DNA of 64,000 nucleotides. Origin: Marthasterias glacialis. Lineage: Eukaryota > Echinodermata > Asteroidea > Forcipulatida > Asteriidae. The notes beneath the pieces are model-generated. The model was not told where the DNA came from. It saw only the letters and a program-made list of their open reading frames with translations, and ran no database searches. The stretch lies in the NCBI GenBank assembly GCA_911728455.2, contig OU452226.1, positions 25,017,128 through 25,081,127 on the forward strand, read 5' to 3'. A program made the translations under genes and the position numbers. Below are positions 46,001 to 59,100 of this stretch, piece by piece. How positions within the stretch are numbered: the first letter of the stretch is position 1; each line of letters begins with the position of its first letter.

Positions 46001-47107
46001 TGGTTGCGGTACCCGCTGCTAATAGGATTCGAACTGCCTCTAGCTACCGGGCAGTCTCGGTAGTCTAGTTGGTAAGACATCTGCTCTAGAATCTGCACCG
46101 TTGTGGGGATATTTATACAATGGAACAAAGGTCCCCACAACTGTTTTTTTGTTGTCAACCCCTGTCCCCACAGAGGGATTCTTTAGAAAAGGGAATAATA
46201 GAAAAACAATAGGGAGTTCCCACAACTCGGTGTTCAAAAGTGTTGGTGTTTGGGCAAAAAACACTTGTGTCTCATGTGTATCTTGTGTGTGTAAGTATAC
46301 TGGATAAAATCTGATTGGAAAATGTAAACACTTGTGTGCGTACTTATAGCGTGCTCATTCGTGTCGTGCAGTGTGGCATTGAAGAGATGCACATTTTGTT
46401 GCCCACATAAACAGTGGTGATGTAGCCAATGCTGTGATTGGTCAATATGTTAGGGGGCGGGGCTTCATGGATCGGTCTATACAGGGTTACGAATGGAACA
46501 TTCAGAAAAGTTTACCCCTCTGAAAATTAATTAAGGTAGTAATTGATTTTCAGGGATTTCAATTCTTAAGTTTGTCCTCTGCCAGGAGGGAAAAAAACCT
46601 AAGATAAACGTTAACGTAAAAAAGGATCTGGACTTACTTTGGTTTGATACATTTGGTAGGGTGCAGCCTGTGGAAGCATAGGCTGACCAGGTAGGCCAGG
46701 CTGTGGAGGGTAATGTAACATCTGACTATGATGGGGGTAGCCCATGGGCGAGACTAAGGGCTGGCCGGCTGCCATTGATGCAGTGGGGATCAGAGTCGGT
46801 AGCTCACTGGGTGGCTGGGGCCGCTGGTGAGGGATGTTTGTGGCTGAGCCTGCGTAGGCGAAACCTGAAGAGTTGAAAATTGAGAACCAAAATGAGACAT
46901 ATTTCATTTTGACATCCCAGTGTGGGATTTCACACAAAAGCTTGGAGCACAAAGAGACCTCAGTGTTATTAATAGGCTATTAACTATTATATTAAAAATG
47001 TTTCATTATAAATGTGTAAGTACTAACACTAACAGAAAAAAATAGTTGTTAAAGACTGACAGCAGAGCTGAAAACCTGAGACGGCAAAATTAGGAAATTA
47101 ATTCCAC

Positions 47108-47138
<31 letters not shown>

Positions 47139-50100
47139 TTCTGGTAATGAAACCAAGGATGCCTCATAAGTGAACTTAATCACTGTAGCTCTCAAGCCTG
47201 AGGAAACCTGTAGATAAGGGTGCTTGCCATGTGAACCACAAACACCGGGGTAAACCCCTACTCTTCCACGATAAGTGTTCTGGGTTCTTTGACATGCACT
47301 ACCTATCCTAGTACATGGGATCTACGGCTTAATGTCCCATCCGAAGGACAAAGCAATTATGGTAAAGTATCTTGCTCAAGGACGCAAGCTGCCGCGACTG
47401 GGATTTGAACCAACACTCTGCTGCCAACAACACCAGAACTTGAGTCCGGTGATCTTAACCGCTCGGCCACGACACTCGGCAGACGGAGAACATCAAAAAG
47501 TGAACCATAAAAACATCGCTTACACAACTAATGAACAGAACCAGAGGACAATATTTGGCAAAAGGGTAAAATACACACAAAAACATTTCATAAATTTTAT
47601 CAAATCAAATGATTTGCTAAAACATTTTAAAAAATATCTTCAACAAATTGGGAGAACTTTTAAGTTAGGTGATGGGTACATATGAAGTTACAAGCATGTT
47701 CCCATGAATCAAGCCCCAAACATACTAGATAAACACTCATTAGGCTGAAACGAAGACCCAGGCCTAGATCTTAACCGAGGCCACCGAGGCCATTGGCCTC
47801 ATGCCCTGTCGAGCTGGCCAGCATGCCCTTCAGAAAAATTACACTGTCACTACCAACTTGGCCAGCATGCCCTTGTACAATTTCTCTGATTGGGCCAGCA
47901 AAGGCCTGCCCCCATTTTTTTTTAAGATCGAGGCCTGAGACCATGTCACCTCACCTTTCTTTTGCATCATAGGCTTCTGGCCCATGTGGCTAACCTGTGC
48001 CTGAGCTACCGCTGTCTGCTGAGGTGTAGGCATCGTTCCCTGGAACCCCTGCCCGCTGGATAGGACATAGGGAACCATGTTTGGTTGTGGGGGGAACGGC
48101 TGGTTGTGCTGTATAACCATCGCAGGACTGGAGCTCAGTTGGGGCCTTGGGGGTGTAGGCGTCTTGGGATTTCTCGTAAACTGTTGATTGGAAAAAATCA
48201 AGAGGAATTAAAGGTTAGTAACAACGAATTAAAGGTTAATAACAACGACAACATTATTTCAGAAGAAAAGGTTTCCAAAATTCTCAAGTTAAAGACTGTT
48301 AAATGTCAGTATAAATTGTGAGAATAAATGTAACCAAAAAAAATTACTACTCACCGTAGGAACGAATGGTTTAGCAAGTGGATTCAGCTGTTTATCCTTG
48401 TCTTTGTTGGGATTTGAGGGAGAGTCTTTACCAGAGCTGTAATGCACAAACAAACAAAACAATTGTTTACAACTTCACTCTACCACATCCCGCATTATTT
48501 ATGGCATGTCCTGGCGAAGTGGTCAAGTACACCATACTCAAGCTCTGGTGTTTCTGATCAGCAGAGTGTAGGTTCGAGTCCCGGTCTTGACACTTGTGTC
48601 CTTTTAAGCAAGACACTTAACCATTATTGCTGCGTCCATCAGATGGGACGTAAAGCCGTAGGTGCCGTGTGCTGTGTATGGCACGTAAAAGAACCCAGTG
48701 CACTTATCGCCAAGAGAAGGGGCTTGCCCCGGTGTCTCTGGCATAGTTGGCAGCAGATTGCACCACATCGCCTTGTAAACTCATCTTGTACACTCTTACA
48801 TTGCACGATATAAATGGGTCTCATTATTCACCAACTTAACAAGTCTACGAAACATCTTAAGAAGTGCTTTGAGATGCCCATAGACAAAGCGCTGATTATT
48901 ATTACAAATATTATTATCCAAATTGTAAATTTGCAATCATTTTGTAATACTTTTCTCTTGCAACTAGCAAATCTGTCGTAACAATGGGAGACCTTGGGAT
49001 ACAAGATGGCAGCAGACACAAAAGGTAGTTTTCCTATTAATTGTTTTATAAAGTTCCGAGTATGTGCACATTAACAAAACGTGTTTGTGCAACGAGGTTG
49101 TAACTCAGTTTGGCCAAAAGGTCAATATCTTGCATACTTGTAAATACACAATTTGCCCGATGCTATACACTATTCCGAGCAGCTGGTTCATGGGCGTTTT
49201 CACCGCCACAGCTATGGCTGCCACAAGCTGGGCGTCGACACACACACACACTGTGACTCCTCCATGCTGATTTGTACATATCACGCACGCATGCGGCAGC
49301 CATAGCTGCGGTGGTGTAGAACACCATAAACGAGCACTGCTAGGATTAGTGTATAAGGTTGATCTTGCTCCATTGGTTTTGTGCTTACATCCTGGGGTCA
49401 TTACCAGGTACAACCTCATTTTTTTTTGACACAAAAATCACGTCTGCAACAAGGTCCTAACTCATCGTTCGACAATGTTGTTGCACTAACGCGAAGAATG
49501 GATATACCATGGGGATACCCGGCAAGTCTGCTGCCACCAAACAACCTTGAAAAGCTACAAATGTGTCCCCTACTCCCCTCCACCGTCCGACACCCATCTC
49601 TCCGTCCCCGTCAGCGCAAACTATGGATGATTCATATCTAATACTTGCCTGGTATCCATGTCTTTGGTTTCCCTATCCTCTGCAGGTTGCGGCACTATTG
49701 GTGTTGGTTTCTCCGTCGTGGTAGGGGACTTGGCTTCCGAGCCAGCTTGGGTACTAGGTATACTTGACGGCTCTTCTTCCACAGGCTTAGTTTCATACTG
49801 TGTTACGAACAACGAGAAAGTTTACTCTTATTTGAAGTTGCACAGCCCAGTTTTTCGCCCCAAAAATCAACAAAATTGAACTTAAAACGTTTATATCTTT
49901 GAACAAACAAATGTTCACAGATGATGTATTTTTAAAATACTTTCATGTAGGCCAGACACAATGCAGAAAAAAACTTGTTACAAGCAAGTTGTTTGTCCAG
50001 CTGCTGGTAATACGAGATAATATACGATCCCGACAATAATCTATTTGTAAGGACACTTTTAACTAATTATGACTAGCTGTTGAAAGGTTTGATAGTTTTC

Positions 50101-53100
50101 ATATATCTGAGGAATAAAGCAAATTTTTTACCATCAATTTGATATTTTTCCAGGGTTCTGGATTCATGAGAATGAATATTAGTGTTACATTATTTAAGAT
50201 GCTAAGTCCGACTTTTGACCGATTTATCCTGAAAATTTAGATTTAAATTTAAATTTTAGGTTATAAGCTTTTTTTGGCTCGTCGTGGCCGAGCGGATAAG
50301 AACATCGGACTCGAGCTCTGGTGTTTCTGATCAGCAGAGTGTGGGTTCGAGTCCCGGTCGTGACACTTGTGTCCTTAAGCAAGACACTTAACCATTATTG
50401 CTTTGTCCTTCGGATGGGACGTAAAGCCGTAGGTCTCATGTTTTGTGTAATTCACATAAAAGAACCCAGTGACACTTATCGCAAAGAGAACGGGTTTGCC
50501 CCAGTGTTCCTGGTTTGATCGGCTGCAGATTGCGCCACAGCACCTTGTAAACCATTACATGGTGCTATGTAAAGGAACAGGTCTCATATTTCAAATCATA
50601 ACTCCGCATACCTTGCAGGAAAAATACTGAGCACTTCGAGATGCCCATCGGGTGTGATAAAGCACTAAATAAGAACTGCGTATTATTATTATTATTATCA
50701 AAGGTACTGCACACACAAAAATCTGCCGATGATGAATGGTAGTTAATAAAACATCTAAAAATTACTTATTGTCAGGATTCCCACATTATCTCATGTCCAA
50801 CAGCCATGTACAAACAACTTTTATAAAACATGAAGTAACCTGATTAAAATAATTACATAACAATTTTGTTGCGAACAATGCAAACAAATTGAAAACAATT
50901 TCTTCAGAGATTTTGGAAATTCAATCGCTCAACACTACTCCATGAAATATTGGCAAAAATCCTTCATGCTACTTACAATAAATGTGTCTCTGAATTCCTT
51001 TAATTCCGCTATAGTTTTTTCTGCGACAAGACAAGAGAATATTGTTATTTTAAAACATGCTACAATAACAACCGAAACAATAATTGATGTGGTGTCGGTC
51101 TCCACCTCCACCAGTTGGCAGGGCTGACATGTATTCAAGGAAAAAAATTTGGAGCCAGCAAATGGGCGATGTTGAAACATGCCGTTGTGTAAAATCGGAA
51201 TACCATCCACACAGGTCACTGGGACATTTCACTGCTGAGCGTGCACAGAGCAAGCACATGCCGTCTAACGCCTTGTTCCACCCACACAAAAAGAAAACAA
51301 GGTCTAGAATATTTTGCCTACTTTTGGCTATTGTGCATTGGTTTTTGTTTAATCCCCGAGAAATGATTCCAGAAACTCCATGAAATAACCCCGTCAGACT
51401 AGACGGGAGAAAACGGAGGAATACCGGCGGCAACTGGTTCAGTAAATGTAACATTCCTTAACCCTAATGAATCCAATGGAGGTTTTGGACCGATAGGTGC
51501 AGGCGTGATTGCTTCGTTTTTGAAAGGGCAAGGGCACCATGGCATTTTCGCCTTCAGAAAGGGCACCTCTATGAGAAAATTTGTTCATTTCTACTGGAAA
51601 GTTTCAAAATTTGGGGGTGGATGGGTGGGTGGTTTCAAAACAATTGTAAATAATTTTTTTTGTTTTTAATTTGGCATATGTTTTAAAGACCTTGTCAAGC
51701 TATTTTAATAATAATCGTGTACTGATTATTTTTTAAGAAAAGGAACTGGCAATCAGATTATAAAGTAGGAAGAATATCATGCCTATAATTAAAAATGCTG
51801 ACCAATAAAAAGTTCATTTGTTTACATCAATTAGATTGAAGTACCTGCTGCTTTTTACAGGAATTGAACTGGCCTCTGATCACCGAGCGTGGGAATGCTT
51901 GGTGACCTAGAGGTCAATACATCTCGCTCTAGAATGTGTGGGGGGGGGGGTCGTGGGTACAAATCCCATCTGAGTTACCCTGGGAATTTGTTGAGTTCAC
52001 AATGCTTGTCACACATCGCGGTAAGGGTAAAAATGCAGACAAAATGGTGAAAAACTGACCATTTTTGTGGTTCTTTTCTGGGACAGCCGGCGTCGCACTT
52101 TCACTTGTTCTCTCAGGAGGACTAGTTTCTGGTTTTCGCTTGCTGCTGTCGTCTGTTGACTGTTGATGCCTCTCTTCAGTTACTGCTGGATGTGGTTTTT
52201 CCTCTCTTACACCTTGCCAAGAAAAAGTCCAATAAATGATTACTTCACGAAATAGTCACTGATATGCAATAGTTTCATTACTAATCACTTCATAAATGGC
52301 TCATTGACAAGGTTCATGAAATAGTCAATGATAAGGAACAGTTTCATAAATAATTACATCATAAAATAGACACTGATGAAGAATAGTTTCATAAATAATA
52401 TCATGAAATAGTCACTGACAAGGAATAGTCCTATAAATAAATAAGCACATGCAATAGTTACTGCAAGGAATACTTGAAAAATAATCACATGAAATAGTCA
52501 CTGACTAGGAATAATCACATAATATAAAGCACATTCAATAGTTACTGCAAGGAATAGTTCATGAAATAGTCACTGACAAATAATAATCCCATAAAAAGCA
52601 AGAAATAGTTATTGAAAAGAACTAGTTCAATAAATAATCTGACAAAAAATAGTCACTGACAAGGAAAAATCCAATAAAAAACACAAAATAGTTACTGCAT
52701 GGGATAGTTCAATAAATAATGTGACACGAAAAAGTCAGACAAGTAATAATCCATGAAATAGTTACTGCAAGGAATACTTCAAAAATGACCACATGAAATA
52801 GTCACAGACAAGGAATAAAAGCACATGAAATAGTGACTGCAAGGAATAGTTCAAAAAACAATCAACATGAAACAGTCACTGACAAGGCATAATACCATAA
52901 AAAGCATATATGAAATAGTTACTGCAAGGAAAAATCTCACACATGAGAATAAGTAAATAAGCATTTCACAAATAAGGCAGTAACAAGGAATATTCCACAA
53001 ACAATCACTTCATGAAATAGTCAGTTTTAAGGAATTTATGGTTAGGATACTTATGGTAACAACAAATGAAGGAAATGAACAACTTTAGTTCCTTCACTCA

Positions 53101-56100
53101 AACAAAAACAAATCAAATAAACACGGACAAACCAATAGACCGTTCCGGCTTTGGCAACAAGCCCCACCCACACACCTTAGTTTGTGTATGTTTATGCTGC
53201 ACGTGTGACCGAGTTTGACCGAGGTCACATGACCAAAAGGCGTGATCCAATTGGTCAATGCGCGCAGTTTGATTGACAGGCCGGAACGGTCTATACAAGA
53301 TAACGTCTCTATTATTCACTTCATTCACCAGAAATATTCACATGTATATCATAGCAAAGTGTACCAGTGAAGATCTGAGTAAATTCCGTAAAAAAAAATC
53401 TGTGCAAAAGTGCTCCTTTTTCAGCTGGTTTCTTTGTACTACCAACGAGGAATCTTATGTACTGCAGCAGTAGACACAACGGTCCGTTTTGACAGTTCTG
53501 AGCGTGCGCGCACATGCTCAGTACTGCATATGTGTAGTTCTGAGCATGCGTACTATTGGTGACATCCATGGGAAAAAGACCTGTTCAAAAGTCTCCCGTT
53601 CTCTACCAGAAGCGTGACAGGACACAAAGTGACGTTGTCATTCAAATGCCATCCCAAAACACACAAAAAAAGTGCTTTTCTGAACGAGTACCCTTGCACA
53701 TGTCAACAGATTCTGTACATCTAATAAATGCACAATTTTTTTGTTTACTGGTGACTGCCTATGAAACAAACTTCTACATGTTAGCATTTGGGTTGTTTTG
53801 TTACTCACTTGGTGATGTGTCTGTATTTGGAAGTGGCGACGAGCGTGGGGATTGGCTCCCTAATCCAAGGGGACGAGACGGCATCTGAGTTGGTGGCAGA
53901 ACCCTGGGCGGAGTCTGACCGGGTTGCTGTGGAGGAGTGCGTGCATGGCTGGGTAGATGCACTTGGGCCGGTTGCTGCTGCTGCTGCTGCGGGGGAGGAT
54001 GGTGCTTCTGCAGCTGCTGTTGCTGCTGCTGCTGCTGGTGTTGTAGTGGCTGTTGGTGCTGTTGTGTTTGCTGCTGTAGGGGCAGCGACGGTTGAGGCCC
54101 TGGTTGGGGTATCCTAGTCTGTTGATTTGGGTACATGTGAACAGGGGGTTGTTGCTGTTGCTGCATGGGCTGGTGAGGGTGCCCGTGGGGGTGGCCTTGC
54201 ACCTGTGTATGGGGATGTGGGGGTGAATGGGTGTGGTGAGGGGAGGACATCGGGGGTCTACCTGGGCCTGGCATCCGCTGCAGTTGCCCTTGCGTTCTCC
54301 TTGGCCCTGGTGCATGCTGGGACGGGTGTCCTCCTCTCGTATTTTCCCTCAAGTGTGGAGGAATATACCTGATGAGACAAACGGTCAAAACCAGAGGCGT
54401 TGGTACACCCGATAGCACTGTTACCAATGTGGAGGAATATACCATCAAAATTAACTCTGTGTCTAAAGCGTATTTCCACATTCACAACAGGTATCAGAAA
54501 ACTGCTTTACTGATTGAATTTGGCGGCAGTACAGGGGACACCTTAGGAGGATACAACTTCTTCTTTCAAATATCAAAGGGCATATGAAATAGGATTTTTT
54601 ATTACGTAAACAACTCTACATTCATTCTGATAAAATAATTTCACATTTTGATTGTCAAATTTGGGGTGATTTGACACTTTTTTTCTGGATTTTGTATTTT
54701 ATGCAAATTGAATTTTGCATATTTATGAGCAGATGTGTGATGTCATCAAAGGCAAAGCTGCAACATCATGGTTGGTTTGTGCACAAAAAATTTCAGATTT
54801 TTTGTCTGTTTTTCAAATGGCAACTCCACTAATATTTGGTTGTTGTCTTATTGATGAGTGTTTAAACTTGTCAGTATGTATTTTGGGGTGACCGCTATTT
54901 TCTTTTGCAAAATTTGGGATTTTGCTTTTGTACATTGTTAATGCTGCTGTGAGACTTTGTTCCTCTTATGAGTCACACAACAGAGCCCTCATGTGTCCAG
55001 TTTAAGACAGGCCATTTTTGAAAATTCAATTAGTACATTAAACCTTAATTTTAGTACAAAAAACTATTTTTCATTTTCCTTAAACTGTCCTTAAACATGG
55101 ATATTTGACCCCAAAAAAAGCATTTAAAACAAATTTGCTCTTCATAGGCCCTTTAAGTAATAAACCACAAGGGAAACTTATTGGGTACATTTTATCTCAA
55201 TTTTAGGCCGAACAAAGAGAATCTTCTTCATTCGCCCCAAAACTTCATTGACGAAAACAAGACTGTATCAATTCTCTTCCCACACTGACCTATTGCCTGC
55301 AGCCTCGCTGCTTCTGCTCACTGCACTGAACTTATCCTCTTCAGTGATGTCATCAGCCTCGGCGCTTGACGACGTCTGTGGACTGTTCTCCATTTCACGG
55401 GCTACCCTGTCAGCCATGTCCTTCCTCTCTTGGTAGACCTTGGGATTCGACTGGTCCAAGGAAGTCCTGGAAGAGGGGAAAAAAAAGATTTAAAAACATG
55501 GAAATATCATCACATCATGGGAAAGTTACCACACCAAAGGAATACCTGCCAACCGCTCCGATTTAATCAGATTTCAATCGATTTTTGAGTTTTAAAACCC
55601 CCAAAATCGAAATGATAAGATTTCTGAAAACAGGGAGGAAAAAAAAGGGAAAAAAAGAGGGCACTATTTCACAGACGGTTGGAGAAAAATTAACAAAAGA
55701 GGGCGCTATTTACTTAAGGTCTCATCACCATTTTTAACGACATGAAAGATGTGCGATAGAGACTTTTTCTGAGATGCAAGTGTTAAGTGAAAAGAGGGGT
55801 AAAAACACCCCCCCAAAAAAACTGTTACAGATTTTTTTTGAGGAATACAAGCAACAATTTCTATGTGTAACCAGATCAAGAAAGGGTGATAACGTTGCTT
55901 TTTGTAAGGTCTGTCTGTGTGACTTGCGGATTGACTTGAGGCGTCCCGATTTCTGACTTTGGCAGGTATGCAAAGAATGAGCAGCCACAAGTTTGACATT
56001 TGAAACAAAAGCACACAGACACCAGTTGCACTTCGATCTGCCTGGCCATACTCTACACCAACTCAAAGGCCGAGTGCCTGGGCATATGGTATAAACAAAT

Positions 56101-59100
56101 GAATAGTCTATAAAGGACTGCATGCTACCGCTACCTTATATCGTCTCATCACCTCACACTAATACTTAATCAACTTCACTGGCTGCCTGTTCCCTTCAGA
56201 ATTCAATTTCAAGTTATCCTTCTGAACCAGTTGCTGCTGGGAATCTTCCATTTTTTTTTTCCTCTAGCCTAACCGGTTTATTTTCTTTGAGAGTACGACT
56301 GGCACAAAGAGACCTCGACTTGACACAGCCAAGAGAACAAAGATTCTCTTTGATGCACCGGGGTTTTTGTTTCGTCTATCGAGAAAATGTCAAATGCATG
56401 CACCGTGAATTGCAAAACGTCGGACGTGAGCTATGGCCAAGGATTGGTGCTGAATCCGGAACCGAGGCTGGATCCCCGGTTAACTCTGACTTGCCTCCAT
56501 CCAGCGACAACTGGTGAAGCCCAGGTCATATGTCATGCAAATGCGAGTGCAAATATTACGAGCGTCACCCTTCGCAGCTGCTTCACCCCAAACTTGGCAG
56601 TGAACTTTCAATCCGGAAGCAAAACATACTATACCCGAGTTGAGCAATGTTTGACTCTGCGAAGAACCTGAGAATAAGTTAAGGGACTAGAACTCACGTG
56701 TATTCTGGTAGAGAGTCGTCGTAGGACGACGTCACACCATATCTTGATTCGTTCGTCTTGAACATTTCTTCCGCACTCCAACCGTTGGAATGCTGAAACC
56801 AAACAACAGAAATCATCCATCAGTAAGTCAAATTTATTTCACAAAATGCAGTTCGCAAAAGACAAAATATTACTGCAAAGAATTGATCCACAGACCTCCG
56901 GTTAACAAAATTGGAAAATGTGAAAATTTGCTGGATGAGCGAGATCAGCAGGCACAGGTTACCAGCCAAAGAAAGGAGCACCAGCTTAAAACGTGGTCAG
57001 CTTTTATTTTGAAGGTACATTGCAGCCTCAAATTTTTTTAAATGACCTTATTTACCACTTAAAAAATATATCAGTACACTTTAGAGAACCTTTCTATACA
57101 GAAATAAGCAAAGTGACATGTAATTATTGAGAAATCTAAAGAGGTCAAAGGTTAACATATATGCTTATCCAGTTGTTATCTGGGCCCAATTTCATAGGGC
57201 TGCTTAAGCAGACAATATTGCTTAACAATTAGCTGCTTAGCGAAAATGAGCAGGATACCAGTGACAAATTATACATGTAACATGGTATTTTGGCTGGTAA
57301 CCGTATTCTGTTCAGCATAATTTTTTTTTGCTTAGCTAGTTTTTCTGCTTAAGCAACTCTATGAAATTGGGCCCTGGCCATAGCTGCGGTGGTGCAAACC
57401 ACCATAGACGAGCTGCTCCGATCAGTCTATAGCATCATATCCTAAAATAGCAGTATCTCGCCTACCAGTATATGCCCTGGAATTCACAAGGTCGCTCATT
57501 CAGTGAACAAGTTGACAATTCGTCCGGAGATGCACTGGTTCAGCCACTGCCACAGCCTTCAAACTCAAACGCACCATTAGAGATATCATGGTTTGTTTTT
57601 TTTTCATTATAAACAGTCCACTCTTACCACATCGCCGCTGCCGTCCAGCATCAGGCTGTCTCCCTCAGTGGGCGTTCCTTGCCACTCTTCCAACTCTCGC
57701 TCACCGGCTTGGCCGTTCTGCCTCCTTGCAATCTCGGCATCAGTCATCAGTGACTCTGAAGGAAACAGTCACAGTATCAAGTCAAGGTGCTAGACAAGGT
57801 GCAGATCCTTGGGGTTGGTGAGCAGTTTGCAACAGCTAATTTAATTTTTTTTCCTCTTTTAAAATGGATAGAAAAGTCCAAAAGAGTCTAAGCAACCATA
57901 GTTTAACAGTCATCTCTTGCATCTTGTGACTGCTTTCTGCCTCTCTCTCTCTTCACTTCTTACTACTTGACTGCTTTTGTTACTCCAGTATACATGGTAT
58001 ACTTGTATGTGTGTGTTGTGTTAACCTGGTTGTCATTTATCCTTTGAGAAAGACTCAGCTAGGGTCAAAACATGAGGCCATTAACAATTGTTTGCATTCA
58101 TACAACAGATCCTTGTGGTTGGTAAGCAGTTTGCAGCAGCTAATTTTTAATTTTTTTCCAAAATAAATCCAGACAAATCCAGTCCCGCTTATTACATGAA
58201 CACAACCATACCTGTAACAGCAAACTCCGGGTCTACGTCCTTGGCAGTGATGGACACGACGGTAGCAGATTTAAACGAGACCTTATTAATAAGCTCAGGC
58301 ATACTATTAGAATTCATCCCTGGCTGATTCAACATGTGAGCTGCCTCCAGAACAATCTCCGCCTGTTTGCAAAAAGAGAACCCACAAATTTAGTTCCAAT
58401 TATTTTGTTCATGACTTCAGTTCCCACTGCTCGTGGGGACCATGGCCCAATTTCATGGTGCCGCTTAACGTGGAATTTGGCGCTTACGGCCCAAAGAATC
58501 AAGCACTTTTATGTAGCCGTAAACCCAGCATTCTTTAGTCAGCAGCACCATGAAACTGGGCCCTGGACATTTCATAAAGCTGTTACGCAGGAAATGATGC
58601 TTAACAAGTTTGTCTGCTTAGCAAAAATTAGCAGGGAACCAGTTACAAACAATATCCAGTAGAGTATTTTGGCTGGTAACCTGTTTCTGCAAAGCAAATG
58701 TGTTCAGTACTAAGCAAGTTTTTGTGCTTAATGGCTGTGAGCTGCTAAGGCACAAAAATTAGCTAAGCACAAACCACTTTAGCTTCCCAGAAAAGTTACC
58801 AGTGCCAATACATGTACCATGACATGTGAGCTGTTCTGTTTGTGACCATTTTCCTCATGGGTTTTTTTTTGTTTTGTTTTGGTTTTTTTTCTTAACAAAA
58901 ATTTGTTGAGCAATATTTCATACCCTCTCCAGAATTCAACATCCAAATATGAAATGAAAAACAGTGAAGATCAATTGAGGATGACCTTGAGATGCTTTGA
59001 CCTATGCCCTTTGACCCACTAACCTGTGCTGAGACTGTGCTTAGGATCCCTTCGTAAATCGAGCCAGATTTCACTTGGAGTAGGACGGTGCATCCCTGTG

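Noticed and set aside
49064-49434. ORFs of 68 and 109 codons on opposite strands
   Set aside because: They overlap a local inverted repeat (CATAGCTGCGGTGGTG-type, also seen at 57385), and the composition is repeat-like.
50276-50365. tRNA gene (A- and B-box present)
   Set aside because: The acceptor stem does not close properly and the sequence continues into a shared SINE body; the same applies to all other tRNA-like heads here.
53788-54117. Ala/Val-rich plus-strand ORF
   Set aside because: Antisense shadow of the ATXN2 Gln/Pro-rich exon.
56287-56671. Two overlapping plus-strand ORFs of 76 and 94 codons
   Set aside because: Partly inside a dispersed repeat, no recognised similarity, and they lie in an ATXN2 intron.
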